Shown: positions 16,689 through 26,226, numbered from the stretch's first letter. The stretch is DNA of 64,000 nt from Paludisphaera rhizosphaerae (GCF_011065895.1 NZ_JAALCR010000021.1:1-64000), one strand, 5' to 3'. The notes: generated from the letters alone by a model not told the origin. Made by a program: numbers and translations.

Positions 16689-18251
16689 ATGTCACTCTCG
16701 ATGCACCCCGCTCAACCGGCGCCGAGACCGGACGACCGCCGATTCGGCGCGCTCCGCGATCCGCGGGCCTTCGTCCGCGTCTTTCTCGGCGTCTTCTTCC
16801 GCGACGTCGAGTCGTTCTATCCCGCCTGCCGTATCGAGGCCGTCACGGCCCCGACGATCGGCCTCGACGAGTCGTCGGTCCGTTCGCGACCCAGCGGCGG
16901 CATGGATTTCCGACTGGTCGAGGAAACCTCCGACGCCCGCTCGGGAGGCGTGGCGGTCTCACTCTTCGGGTCATGGTACCGGATCATCCCAGAAGGCCCG
17001 ATGGGGCTGGGGGACGAAGACGTTCAGATGCTCCGCGCGATGGGCGCCGTGCTGGATCTGAACTACCAGATCCTCTTCCGTCGCTCGCGGATGTCGATCC
17101 TCCAACTGCTGCGAGGCATGCCCGAGGATCATTACATCGCCGCCCGGCTTGAACCCTCCGCCTACGGTCCCTCGGCGGACGCCCCCAGTCGAGTCGCCGA
17201 AGCGATCCTGACCCTGCGCACGATGGCCCTGGCCACCTACGAGAACCGGCGCGTCACCACCGGCGTCCTGATCCTCGGCGCTGAGAGCGACGAGCCGGAG
17301 CCAGGTTCTCGCCCCGCACCCGTCGACGCGCCGGGGTTCGGCGTGGACCTGACCAGCCTGAAGAGTCTGCACCGGCTCTGCGACGGCCGCCGCACTCTGT
17401 TCCTCGTCGATCGCGACGGCCGGCTCTCGGACGTCGTCGACGTGCGTCAGTGGGTGAGGAGGCATCGAGTCGACAAGGGCGAGGAATCGGGCCTCGACGT
17501 CCCGTGCGCCCGCATGTACGAGGCCCACGCCAGAGCCACGCGCGAGTGGGGCCACGTCTGCCTGGTCCTCAGCCCGCATCAGGAAATCAAGGTCTTCGCC
17601 GGCGGCGCCCAGACGTTCGCCTTCGGCCACGGCCGCTGGCGGGTCCTCGACCCCGCCTCCAAATTCGCCCTCTGGCGCGACGCCGTGGCCGACGAGAGGC
17701 TGGCCAGAGTCCTCTTCCAGACGGCTCTGGAACTGTCCGAGGAACGGCAGGGAGGCCTCCTCGTCGTCGTCCCCGATCCCGATCTGGTGACCGGTCGGCT
17801 GATCGCGCCGGAAGACGTCCTGGATTTCGAAAGCGAGGAAGTCCCCGCGCCGGTCGTCTCGACCTCGCCTTCGCTCCACGACCTCGACGACGATTGGACC
17901 GCGATCCTGGGCGCCGGACGCCGAGGCGAGCCTCTCTCCAAACGGACGATCCACTACCTGGCCGCCGGTCGATCGCTCCTGACGATGGACCCTTCGGTCG
18001 TCGAGGCCCTCGCGTCGCTCGACGGCGCCCTGGCGGTCGACGGCGAGGGGCGGCTCCTCGCCTTCGGCGCGATTCTCCGCCACGACGTTCCGGCCTCCGG
18101 CGCCGGCCCACGCGTCCCTTCGCGCGACGTGGCGGAAGGCGCCCGGACGACCGCCGCGATGGTCGCCAGCCGCTTCGGGCCCGTCCTCAAGATCAGCGAG
18201 GACGGCGTCGTCTCCTGCTTCCTCGACGGCGACCGCGTCTGGGATTTGTGA
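16689..18251 (+). CDS. DisA_N (diadenylate cyclase-like) domain protein with large N-terminal region
   Basis: A 520-residue protein. The C-terminal approximately 200 residues resemble the DisA_N/DAC domain: an ALELSEERQGGLLVVV block typical of the domain's first helix and strand, then DGALAVDGEGRLLAFGAIL (445 onward, carrying the DGA nucleotide-binding motif), and EGARTTAAMVASRFGPVLKISEDG. In active enzymes the second motif is GTRHRAA; here GARTTAA (484-490) keeps the first Arg but replaces His-Arg with Thr-Thr. The domain is therefore divergent and catalysis is uncertain. The N-terminal 300 residues, including LEPSAYGPS and CARMYEAHARATREWGHV, probably form a sensor domain, as in multi-domain DAC proteins. 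No transmembrane segment is seen. Genes on both sides seem unrelated. Confidence 0.7.
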   Translation: MSLSMHPAQPAPRPDDRRFGALRDPRAFVRVFLGVFFRDVESFYPACRIEAVTAPTIGLDESSVRSRPSGGMDFRLVEETSDARSGGVAVSLFGSWYRIIPEGPMGLGDEDVQMLRAMGAVLDLNYQILFRRSRMSILQLLRGMPEDHYIAARLEPSAYGPSADAPSRVAEAILTLRTMALATYENRRVTTGVLILGAESDEPEPGSRPAPVDAPGFGVDLTSLKSLHRLCDGRRTLFLVDRDGRLSDVVDVRQWVRRHRVDKGEESGLDVPCARMYEAHARATREWGHVCLVLSPHQEIKVFAGGAQTFAFGHGRWRVLDPASKFALWRDAVADERLARVLFQTALELSEERQGGLLVVVPDPDLVTGRLIAPEDVLDFESEEVPAPVVSTSPSLHDLDDDWTAILGAGRRGEPLSKRTIHYLAAGRSLLTMDPSVVEALASLDGALAVDGEGRLLAFGAILRHDVPASGAGPRVPSRDVAEGARTTAAMVASRFGPVLKISEDGVVSCFLDGDRVWDL

Positions 18252-18327
18252 CTTGCCGCCGCCCGCCGACTTCCCCGAAAATAGAGCCGATGCGACAAGG
18301 CGATTTCGGAAGCAGGCGGGAGACGCG

Positions 18328-19131
18328 ATGACGGACGCGAAGGATTACGGGAAAGAACTCGAATTGGCGAAGAACCTGGCGCGCGAGGCCGCGGAACTGG
18401 CCCTGAAACGCTCCCACTCCGTGACGCCCGTCGAGAAGGCCAACCTCAGCTACGTGACCGACCTCGACCGCGACCTTGAACAGCTTATCCGCCGTCGACT
18501 CGCGGAGGCCTTCCCCGACGACCGGATCACCGGCGAGGAATACGCCCCCCAGGGCGCCGAGGGCCCCCGGCGCTGGTCGATCGACCCAATCGACGGCACG
18601 GGCAACCTCGTCCACGGACTGCCGCTCTGGGCCGTCAGCATCGGCCTCATCGACGACGGCGTCCCGGCGGTCGGCGTGATCATCGTCCCGCCGCTGAACG
18701 AGCTGTACTGGGCCGTCCAAGGCCACGGCGCCTGGCGCGACGGCGAGCGACTCCACGTCCGCGACGCCGACGCCTTCCACGAGCAGGACAACGTCTGCCT
18801 GGGGACCAACGCCATGCGCAAGGTCGACCCGCGCACGATGCCTGGCCGGCTCCGCGACCTGGGGAGCGCCTGCTGCGAGCAGATCTTCGTCGCCGCCGGC
18901 AGGCTCCAGGCGTGCGTCTTCCTGGGCGAGCAGACTCACGACGTCGCCGCGGGCGTGGTGATCTCGTCGGAGGCCGGCTGCGCTTACGGGACCCTTGATG
19001 GAGAGAAGCTCACGCCGGCCGACGTCGTCGCGCGGACGCCGATTGCTACGCCGACGTTCGTCGCCCCGCCTCGGCGACTGGAAGCCCTCCTGAAGACCGC
19101 GCGGGCCTACCCCGCGCCGAAGCTCTCCTGA
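18328..19131 (+). CDS. Inositol monophosphatase family protein
   Basis: A 267-residue Mg2+-dependent sugar phosphatase. Metal-binding motifs are complete: GEEY (around residue 70), DPIDGTGNLVHG (around 90-101, the family signature WxIDPIDGT), and the C-terminal THDVAAGVVISSEAGC. Typical substrates are myo-inositol-1-phosphate, fructose-1,6-bisphosphate or histidinol phosphate; the exact one cannot be fixed. The ATG at 18328 is preferred over an in-frame TTG at 18253, because the family starts close to this point. Confidence 0.88.
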   Translation: MTDAKDYGKELELAKNLAREAAELALKRSHSVTPVEKANLSYVTDLDRDLEQLIRRRLAEAFPDDRITGEEYAPQGAEGPRRWSIDPIDGTGNLVHGLPLWAVSIGLIDDGVPAVGVIIVPPLNELYWAVQGHGAWRDGERLHVRDADAFHEQDNVCLGTNAMRKVDPRTMPGRLRDLGSACCEQIFVAAGRLQACVFLGEQTHDVAAGVVISSEAGCAYGTLDGEKLTPADVVARTPIATPTFVAPPRRLEALLKTARAYPAPKLS

Positions 19132-19158
19132 ACCGAACACCGCGAGAGAACGACGACG

Positions 19159-19575
19159 ATGGGAAGCTGGGGCGTTAAGAGCTACGAGAACGACGACGCG
19201 CACGAAGCGCTCGACCGCGGGTTCGAGCGCGTCCACGGGGACGTCTACGACGACCTCATGGACGACCGCAATCCGATGACGTTGGAACAGGTCCAGAAGA
19301 AGCTGGCGAACGCCGAGACGCTGGCCGCGGCCCTTGACCTCTTTGAGTTCGAGGCCGGCTCCAATCGCGCCCACTGGGACGACCTGGATCGGCTGGGCTA
19401 TGCGGGGATCGTCGTGCGCCACGTGGAACTCGGCGTGCCGACCCCGGCCGACGTGCTGGCGTCGGCGATCGCCTTCCTCGAAGGCGAAGACATGGACTGG
19501 GACGACGACGAAACCACCCGCAAACTCCGCCGCGAAAAGGAGCTTGCGCTGCTCCGGCGCGGGGCCGAAGGCTGA
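19159..19575 (+). CDS. DUF4259-like protein
   Basis: A 138-residue acidic cytoplasmic protein starting MGSWGVKSYENDDAHEAL, which matches the start typical of DUF4259 proteins (MGxWGxxxxxNDDA). The rest is helical with an acidic region (GEDMDWDDDETTR). Function is unknown. It lies 27 bases after the inositol phosphatase gene on the same strand. Confidence 0.65.
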   Translation: MGSWGVKSYENDDAHEALDRGFERVHGDVYDDLMDDRNPMTLEQVQKKLANAETLAAALDLFEFEAGSNRAHWDDLDRLGYAGIVVRHVELGVPTPADVLASAIAFLEGEDMDWDDDETTRKLRREKELALLRRGAEG

Positions 19576-19866
19576 CCGTCGCGGATTCTCCGACGGCCCT
19601 CGATCTGTACGTTATATTACATCCAACAGCCGGCTTCCCCACCGTGGGCGGCCTGCCGTCGGTTTCTTCGGGGCTCGCCTCGGGGACAGGCTGGACATGA
19701 TCTTTTAGGACCTTGCCGCGTTGCGGCGGCAGCGATTGCACCTGCGAACGACCACGAACCGCAGCCGGCGGGAAACAGCCGGGATTTTCACTCTCGATCG
19801 TCAGTCCGGTTTTTCAGGAGCCTGCGACCGGGCCTCTTGATCTCGACTTCCCGGGGCGGCCACGCT

Positions 19867-21654
19867 ATGGGAAAATCGGGCGAGGGAGGCCCGGGCCGAC
19901 GTTTTTGGAACATTCATCGCCCGCCCTCGCGCCTCTTCCTTCTCCGAGAGAGCGGACCGATCCCGAACGTGACGCACCTTCACAACTCCGTGGAGCTTGA
20001 ACCCTCCACCGCGTCGGCCCCTGGCGACCACCTCGCGGCTGCCTGGCGGCGCGAGTCGATGTTGGTCCTCCTGATGCTGGCGCCGACGCTGGCGGCGATC
20101 TGGACCGTCCCCTGGTTCACCACCCAGGACGGCCTGGCCCACCTCTACAACGCCACGATCCTCGTCGACTCCCTCCGGGGCGGCCCCGTCTTCGGCGACT
20201 CCTACGAGGTCCGCTGGGATCCGCTCCCGAACTGGGGAGGCCACCTGACGCTCATCGGCCTGCTGGCGATCGTTCCCCCCCGAACGGCCGACCGCATCAT
20301 GACCAGCCTCACGCTCATCGGCGTGGCCCTGGCCGTGGCCTGGCTCCGGCGTCGGACGGTCTCGGATGCCGAGCCTCCCTCCAGGATCGCGACCGCTCTC
20401 GCGGCCCTGTCAGCCCTGAGTTTCTCCTGGCTGATGGGGTTCGCCAGCTTCCAGCTCGGCGTCTGCCTCTTCGCCGTCACGCTGGGCGTCTGGTGGCCGT
20501 ACCGCGACGAACTGCGGCCCGGGCGGATTGCGGCGCTCGCCGGACTGCTGACGATCGGCTACTTCTGTCATCTTGTCAGCGCGGGGCTGACCGTCTTCGC
20601 GATGGGGTTCCTGGCAGTATCGGCCCCCGCGCCCGATCGCACCGTATTCTGGCGGATGCGCGTCCGTCGGCTGGCGGTCTGCTTCGCTCCGCTGACCGTA
20701 CTCGTGCTCGTCTATCTCCGATTAGCCCAACGCGGCGGAACGATGGCGCCGAGGTTCGCCAAGCCCGGGGATCTGCTGACCCTCTCCGGCTGGATGGGAC
20801 GCATCGGGTGGGTCGACCCCGTCTCGTTCGCGGTCAAGAACATTCTCCCCTTCACCGAACGCGCGGGTGCGGCGTTCCTCGCGTTCAGCCCCCTGGTCTG
20901 GTTGACGGGAGCGGCGGTGCTGCTGATGCTGGCCGCGATCTGGTCACGCATCGGCGACGGGACGCACGTCGGCGAGCGCCGGGCTTGGCTGGGACTGTCA
21001 GCCGCTCTGCTCGCGGCCGGGATCTTCGGTCCCGACTCGATGGGGGCCGGCCACGGCGACTATCTGCCCCAGCGGATCACGCTCCTTGCGCTGGTCTCGG
21101 CCGTCCCCACGATCGGCCCGTACTCACGGTCGCTGCTCGGCCGGCTCGGCGGCGGCGCGATCTTCGTCGCCCTGGCGATGCAGGCCGTGAGCGTCTGGGA
21201 CTATGCCGTCCATGCCCAGAAAACCGTCGCCCCGATCACGGAGTCGGCCCCCCAGGTCGGCCGCGGCGTCCGCATCGCGGCGCTGCTCGGCGATCTTCGA
21301 ACGCGGTTCCGGGTTAATCCCGTGCTGCACGCCCCCGACTGGCTGGGAGTCGTCGGCGGCAACGTGGTCTGGAACAACTACGAAACGCGCCACTACTACT
21401 TCCCCGTCCAGTTCAAGCCGGGCCTCGTCCGACCGGACTCGATCCAGTTGGAGGAGATTGCGCTGGCCGTCCCACCGCGTCGGCAAGAGGGCGTGTCGCT
21501 CTGGGATGGGGAGTTGAGCCGCGCCCATGACGCAGTCGACGTCGTCGTCGCCTGGCGCAGCTATCCTGAGTTGGACGCCGTCACGGCCCGCTGGTTCGAG
21601 CCCGCCGAACGTCTCGGCGACGTGACGATCTGGCGTCGCCGAGACGTTCGCTGA
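19867..21654 (+). CDS. Large polytopic membrane protein of unknown function
   Basis: About 595 residues with roughly ten hydrophobic segments, e.g. LLMLAPTLAAIWTVPWF, LIGLLAIVPP, LAALSALSFSWLMGFASFQ, LAVCFAPLTVLVLVYL and AAVLLMLAAIW, and an outside C-terminal domain with NNYETRHYYFPVQF. The layout recalls membrane glycosyltransferases of the GT39 type, since an early loop has TTQDGLAHLYNA, but I cannot identify catalytic acids with confidence. Start is uncertain: an upstream TTG at 19837 keeps the frame. No partner genes. Confidence 0.65.
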   Translation: MGKSGEGGPGRRFWNIHRPPSRLFLLRESGPIPNVTHLHNSVELEPSTASAPGDHLAAAWRRESMLVLLMLAPTLAAIWTVPWFTTQDGLAHLYNATILVDSLRGGPVFGDSYEVRWDPLPNWGGHLTLIGLLAIVPPRTADRIMTSLTLIGVALAVAWLRRRTVSDAEPPSRIATALAALSALSFSWLMGFASFQLGVCLFAVTLGVWWPYRDELRPGRIAALAGLLTIGYFCHLVSAGLTVFAMGFLAVSAPAPDRTVFWRMRVRRLAVCFAPLTVLVLVYLRLAQRGGTMAPRFAKPGDLLTLSGWMGRIGWVDPVSFAVKNILPFTERAGAAFLAFSPLVWLTGAAVLLMLAAIWSRIGDGTHVGERRAWLGLSAALLAAGIFGPDSMGAGHGDYLPQRITLLALVSAVPTIGPYSRSLLGRLGGGAIFVALAMQAVSVWDYAVHAQKTVAPITESAPQVGRGVRIAALLGDLRTRFRVNPVLHAPDWLGVVGGNVVWNNYETRHYYFPVQFKPGLVRPDSIQLEEIALAVPPRRQEGVSLWDGELSRAHDAVDVVVAWRSYPELDAVTARWFEPAERLGDVTIWRRRDVR

Positions 21655-21668
21655 TCGAGCATGCCGGA

Positions 21669-22112
21669 TTACTTCGAGTCCTTCTGCTTCGTCAGCTCGA
21701 ACAGGTAGATGTCCGAGCCGTACGGGTTGAAGTCCACCGGACGGTCCTGCCCCGGCGCACCGATGTTGACGGTGAGCTTCTCGCCCTCCAGCTTGTAGAC
21801 CCCCTTGGCGGACTTCCCCTTGGCCTCGCCGGGGCCGTCGTTGATCTCGATGGTGAGGGCCGGGTGGGGCTTCGCGGCGGCGTCGACGACGACCTTGCCC
21901 TTGTACTCTTCACCGTTGACGTTGACGTTGATCGACTCGCCCTTGATGATCCATTTCGCCTGGATCTGGGCGTCGTCGCGGGCCGACCAGACGCCCTGAA
22001 CCGACTTGAGCGCCGGCGGGAGCGGAGCGTCGTCGCCGCGCGTTACGACGACCGCCGAGGCCGCAATGGTCGTGAGCACGGCGAGCCGAAGGGACTTCGT
22101 AATCGAGAGCAT
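21669..22112 (-). CDS. TIGR03067-like secreted protein
   Basis: A 147-residue protein with a signal peptide (MLSITKSLRLAVLTTIAAS) and one copy of the planctomycete-specific TIGR03067 domain. Characteristic pieces are VQGVWSARDD, WIIKGESI, PHPALTIEI, KGVYKLEGEKLTV and RPVDF. The family is abundant in planctomycetes and has no known role. The frame is open upstream to 22589, but the signal peptide sets the start. It is convergent with the membrane protein gene, 14 bases apart. Confidence 0.82.
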   Translation of the reverse strand: MLSITKSLRLAVLTTIAASAVVVTRGDDAPLPPALKSVQGVWSARDDAQIQAKWIIKGESINVNVNGEEYKGKVVVDAAAKPHPALTIEINDGPGEAKGKSAKGVYKLEGEKLTVNIGAPGQDRPVDFNPYGSDIYLFELTKQKDSK

Positions 22113-22337
22113 TTGCTGAATCTCTCCGAGGGTCGGGAGGGGAAATGCACGGCGCGCTGCGCCGAGGGGGGATTGGACCACGTCGCGCGGGATGTTGACA
22201 AGCCCGCACTCCGATGTGGCCTCGGGTGGACGGGTCTCGCCAGTCCGGGCAATGACGGAGTATCCTTGGAGAAGATCCCGAAGGGCGGACCTACGCCCGG
22301 CGCCCCTCGTTTGCGAGTCTCCTGGGAGCGGCCGACC

Positions 22338-23273
22338 ATGCGGCGAACCGAATGCGTTCGACGAATCCTGGTCGTCGCGGCGGTCCTCATCGCCGGGACC
22401 GCAGGAGCGCGCCGCGTCGAAGCCCAGACGCAACGACGCTCCGGTCGCAACGACCCCCGCGTCGGCGCAGCCCGCGCCACGCCCTCGTCGCGACCTCCCG
22501 CGACCGCCGCGGAGCCAACGCAGCGCGACCCCGTCCGACCCGGAGACGACGACACCTTCCGACCCACGGTGATCGTCCGACGCGGTCATTCCCAGGGGAC
22601 CGGAACGATCATCGCTTCCGAGGCCGGCCAGAGCCTGGTTCTAACCGCAGCCCACGTCCTCCGCGACGAGGGCCCGATCTCGGTCGAGCTGCACCGTTAC
22701 AACATCGGCCTTGAGAAGACCACGGGAGGAGCCTGGCCGCTGGTCGCCGCCGCCGAGGAGGCCGCTTCCGACCCGGCCGCGGATATCGCCCTGCTCCGCT
22801 TCCGGGAGCACTCGCCGGTCCCCTTCGTCGCGCGGCTCTACGACGGCGATCCCGAGAGAATTCCTCCCGAGTCGCTCGCCACGTCGTTGGGGGTCGACCT
22901 GGGCGCCCGGCTCTCAAGTTGGAACACGAAGATCGTCAAGTCGACCCGGCTTCAAATGGAAGGCGAGGGCTGGGGGCGGCCGTTCCTGATCACCCTGAAG
23001 ATCCCCGAGCACGGCCGATCCGGAGGCGGTCTCTACCTGGAAGGGGGGCGACTCGTCGGCGTCTGCGTTGGCCACGCCGAACTGGTCGAGGGCCGGCGAA
23101 TGGGGATCTTCTCCTCCATCGAGAACATCCGCCGACTGATCCGCGAGAATAAGCTGGACGCCCTTGTCGACCGTTCACAATCACGGCTCGCAGCCCCGCC
23201 AGCTCAAGAAGGCGAGGACAAACGGCCGCCGACCGACCCAGCCGGCGCGACGGCCCTCAACGGCCGCCAATAG
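22338..23273 (+). CDS. Secreted trypsin-like serine protease
   Basis: A 311-residue protein with an N-terminal hydrophobic signal (RRILVVAAVLIAGTAG) and an Arg/Pro/Ala-rich linker to about residue 70. Then comes a trypsin-like domain: catalytic His in LTAAHV (His106), Asp in DIALLRF (Asp149) and Ser in HGRSGGGLYL (Ser228). All three triad positions are present, so activity is plausible. There is no PDZ domain, unlike DegP. The stop overlaps the end of the convergent zinc-ribbon gene by 17 bases. Confidence 0.8.
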   Translation: MRRTECVRRILVVAAVLIAGTAGARRVEAQTQRRSGRNDPRVGAARATPSSRPPATAAEPTQRDPVRPGDDDTFRPTVIVRRGHSQGTGTIIASEAGQSLVLTAAHVLRDEGPISVELHRYNIGLEKTTGGAWPLVAAAEEAASDPAADIALLRFREHSPVPFVARLYDGDPERIPPESLATSLGVDLGARLSSWNTKIVKSTRLQMEGEGWGRPFLITLKIPEHGRSGGGLYLEGGRLVGVCVGHAELVEGRRMGIFSSIENIRRLIRENKLDALVDRSQSRLAAPPAQEGEDKRPPTDPAGATALNGRQ

Positions 23274-23706
23274 CGATCCGAACGACGAACATGATCAGAG
23301 CGGCCACCGCCGCCAACGAGGAAACGGTCGAATTCTGGTCGAGATAGCCGACCAGCATGATGAACAGGGCGCTAGCCAGGCCCACACTCGCAGCCGACCG
23401 GATCGGTTTCCACCGAACCTCCTCCGTCGACCTGCGTCGAACCTGCTCCAGCTCCCTCGACCATCGCGGTTGCTCGTCGCCGTCGACGCTGCGGGAACCG
23501 TCCCAGGCCTGCGGCTTCAGCTCGGCCGTGTTGATCGGCGAGGGTTGGAGCCCCGGCATCACGAGCCTGGGCGCCGGCGGCCGACCGGGTTTGCCGCACG
23601 AGGGGCAGAGCACCCACCCGCGCCAGGCTCCGGGGGTCCAGGCCAGCGCGGCACGGCAGAATGGGCAGTCGTAGCGTACGACCGTCTCCCACTGCATGTA
23701 AGCCAT
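23257..23706 (-). CDS. Zinc-ribbon membrane protein
   Basis: About 149 residues: a zinc ribbon near the N-terminus (YDCPFCRAAL with CPSCGKPGRP, i.e. two CxxC pairs) followed by a Pro-rich linker and two hydrophobic helices (SVGLASALFIMLVGYL and SSLAAVAALIMFVVRIAIG). A longer start at 23733 is possible. Such proteins are common and uncharacterised; the ribbon would face the cytoplasm. It overlaps the 3' end of the protease gene by 17 bases, tail to tail. Confidence 0.65.
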   Translation of the reverse strand: MAYMQWETVVRYDCPFCRAALAWTPGAWRGWVLCPSCGKPGRPPAPRLVMPGLQPSPINTAELKPQAWDGSRSVDGDEQPRWSRELEQVRRRSTEEVRWKPIRSAASVGLASALFIMLVGYLDQNSTVSSLAAVAALIMFVVRIAIGGR

Positions 23707-23864
23707 GCGTGGTCTCCCGACTGAAATCGACATCCAGCATTCATCCGCACGACATCAATCACGATACCCGGTTCTCGCCTTGATAGGAAGGTCCCGACGA
23801 GCCTCTTTCGAAGCAGTCGCCGCCGCGCGTACGATGGACGCTCCCCCAAACTCAGGAGACGACC

Positions 23865-25085
23865 ATGCGCAGACCTCTCGTCGCCGCGGCCCTGGCCGCT
23901 GTCGCCCTCGCGTCCGCCGCGCGTGGGGCGGAGTTCCCCCGTTTCGAGACCCAGGAGATCGACCCTCACGTCGGCCAGGTCTGCTACGCCCTGGCCGTCG
24001 CGGATGTGGACGGCGACGGAAAGCCCGACGTCGTCGCGGCCTCCGAAGACGCCGTGGTCTGGTACCGCAATCCCACCTGGGAGAAGCACACCGTCATCCG
24101 CGACCAGACGCGTCGCGACAACGTCTGCATTCAGCCCCACGACATCGACGGCGACGGCCGGGTCGACTTCGCGCTGGGAGCCGGCTGGAAGCCGTCCGAC
24201 ACGACCCACGCCGGGACCTTGCAGTGGCTCGGCCGCAACGCCTCGGGCGAGTGGCAGGTCCACCCCATCGAGTGCGACGAGCCCACGATCCATCGGATCC
24301 GCTGGGGCGACCTCAAGGGAAACGGCAAGGAGCAGCTCGTCGTTCTACCGCTTCAGGGACGAGGAACGAAAGGGCCGAACTGGGGAGCCGGGACTGGCGT
24401 GAACGTGCAGGTCTACGATGTTCCTGGCGACCCGACCCATCCGCACTGGATGTCGGAGGTCGCCGAGCACCGGCTGCACACCGTCCACAACGCCCAGGTC
24501 GTCGATCTGCTCGGCAAGGGCGGCAACCAAATCGTCGCCGCCGCCTGGGAAGGGGTCTTCGTTCTCGACCGCGACGCGCAGAGGACCTGGACCCACACGC
24601 GGATCGGGACGGGCGATGAGGCGGGGGAACCGTTCAAGGGCGCCAGCGAAGTCAAGGTCGGCCGCCTGGCCGATGGTTCGCGGTACGTCGCCACGATCGA
24701 GCCCTGGCACGGTAATCAGGTGGTCGTCTACACGCCTCCCAAACAGGCCGACGCTTTGTGGACCCGCAAGGTGGTCGCCGCCCCTGTGACCTGGGGCCAC
24801 GCGATCTGGTGCGCCGATCTCGACGGCGACAAGAACGAAGACGTCGTGGTCGGTCAGCGCGACCCGAACCCGGCGGGCTCTTCGACCCCGAAGGGGCCGG
24901 GCGTGTTCGTCCTGTCGCCGCGCGTCGGTGCCGAGGGCCTCGCCTTCGACCGCCACGCGATCGACGACGGCGGCATGGCCTGCGAGGACGCACTCGCCGC
25001 GGATCTCAACGGCGACGGCCGCCCCGACCTGATCGCCGGCGGACGAGCCACCCACAACGTGAGGATCTACTGGAACCGTCCGTGA
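23865..25085 (+). CDS. Secreted FG-GAP/VCBS repeat protein
   Basis: A 406-residue protein with a signal peptide (RRPLVAAALAAVALASAARG). Repeated calcium-binding-loop motifs are visible: DVDGDGKPDVV, DIDGDGRVDFA, DLDGDKNEDVVVG and DLNGDGRPDLIAG, spaced as in an integrin-like beta-propeller. The role is probably extracellular ligand binding or structure; planctomycetes carry many of these. It is not linked to a neighbour operon. Confidence 0.85.
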   Translation: MRRPLVAAALAAVALASAARGAEFPRFETQEIDPHVGQVCYALAVADVDGDGKPDVVAASEDAVVWYRNPTWEKHTVIRDQTRRDNVCIQPHDIDGDGRVDFALGAGWKPSDTTHAGTLQWLGRNASGEWQVHPIECDEPTIHRIRWGDLKGNGKEQLVVLPLQGRGTKGPNWGAGTGVNVQVYDVPGDPTHPHWMSEVAEHRLHTVHNAQVVDLLGKGGNQIVAAAWEGVFVLDRDAQRTWTHTRIGTGDEAGEPFKGASEVKVGRLADGSRYVATIEPWHGNQVVVYTPPKQADALWTRKVVAAPVTWGHAIWCADLDGDKNEDVVVGQRDPNPAGSSTPKGPGVFVLSPRVGAEGLAFDRHAIDDGGMACEDALAADLNGDGRPDLIAGGRATHNVRIYWNRP

Positions 25086-25190
25086 CGTTCCTGTGAACCG
25101 ACCCCTCGGACGGTTGAATTCGGGGGAGGATCCGCGACAATCAAGCCCTTCGGAAGATCCTCCCCCAGACACAACCCGAGGCGAACGCGG

Positions 25191-26012
25191 ATGGCCTACT
25201 TACCCAGCTTGCTGGTGATGCTGACGATGGCGACCACCTCCCAGACCCAAAGCGCGCACCCGACCGTGGAATTCGTCGCGCACCGCGGCGAATCGGCCGA
25301 CGCGCCCGAGAACACCCTGGCCGCGTTCAACCTGGCCTGGAGCCGGGGCGTCAAGGCCATCGAACTCGACGTTCACCTCTCGCGCGACGGCGTCCTCGTC
25401 GTCACCCACGACCCCGACGTCAAGCGCGTCACCGGTCTTCAGCGCAAGATCAAGGAAGCCGACTGGAGCGAGTTGAAGGACCTCGACGCCGGCCGCTGGA
25501 AGGACCCCAAGTTCGCCGGCGAGAAGCTGCCGACGCTCGAACAGGCGCTGGCCACCATCCCTGACGACGCCCGCTGCTACATCGAGGTCAAGACCGGCCC
25601 TGAGTCCGTCCCCGCCCTCGTGAAAGCCGTCCGCAAATCCGGCAAGAGGCCCGAGCAACTGCCGGTCATCACCTTCCACGCCGACACGCTCGCCGAGGCC
25701 AAGAAGCAGCTCCCCGAGCTGAAGATGTACTACCTCGCCAGCTTCAAGACCGATCCCAAGACCAAGGCCGTCACTCCCACCCTCGACGAGCTCATCGCCA
25801 AGGCGAAGGAGATCAAGGCCGACGGACTCGACCTCGACTTCAAGGGCCCGATCGACAAGGCCTACGTCGATCGCGTCAAGGCGGAGGGCCTGGGCTTCCT
25901 CGTCTGGACCGTCGACGACCCCGCCGTCGCCCGCCGAATGATCGAGGCCGGCGTCGAAGGGATCACGACCAACAAGGCCCAGTGGCTCAAGGACCAGGTC
26001 AAGTCCGACTGA
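25191..26012 (+). CDS. Secreted glycerophosphodiester phosphodiesterase (GDPD family)
   Basis: A 273-residue enzyme hydrolysing glycerophosphodiesters to glycerol-3-phosphate and an alcohol. It has a signal-like N-terminus (PSLLVMLTMATTSQTQ). Conserved catalytic and metal residues are visible: FVAHRGESADAPENTLAAF (His31, Arg32, Glu40), IELDVHLSRDGVLVVTHDP (Glu58, Asp60, His73), and a late FLVWTVDD block. Family length is typical. It could release phosphate from lipids or teichoic-acid-like polymers outside the cell. Confidence 0.88.
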   Translation: MAYLPSLLVMLTMATTSQTQSAHPTVEFVAHRGESADAPENTLAAFNLAWSRGVKAIELDVHLSRDGVLVVTHDPDVKRVTGLQRKIKEADWSELKDLDAGRWKDPKFAGEKLPTLEQALATIPDDARCYIEVKTGPESVPALVKAVRKSGKRPEQLPVITFHADTLAEAKKQLPELKMYYLASFKTDPKTKAVTPTLDELIAKAKEIKADGLDLDFKGPIDKAYVDRVKAEGLGFLVWTVDDPAVARRMIEAGVEGITTNKAQWLKDQVKSD

Positions 26013-26095
26013 ATCCTGGAACGAGGCCACTCCGCCGACCGTTGGGCGGAGGAGAACAGGGACGGGCGTTCGGCCGCCGTCGTCCCCCCATCGTC

Positions 26096-26190
26096 GTAGG
26101 GGCGCCCCTCGTGGGCGCCCGATCGCCATCAGATGTCTGGCTGCCGTTGGATGTCGCCGACGATCAGGGCACCCACGAGGGGTGCCCTAC
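26096..26190. repeat. Imperfect inverted repeat, MITE-like hairpin
   Basis: Arms 26096-26125 and 26161-26190 (30 bases each) are near-perfect reverse complements with four mismatches. The left arm reads gtaggggcgcccctcgtggg and the right arm includes cccacgaggggtgccctac. The 35-base centre is unrelated. The whole intergenic stretch 26013-26226, between the glycerophosphodiesterase and metallophosphoesterase genes, contains little else. It could be a mobile-element remnant or a bidirectional terminator for the two convergent genes. Confidence 0.7.
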
Positions 26191-26226
26191 GAATTGGGAC
26201 CACCCGATCGGTTGGTACCCTGTACC

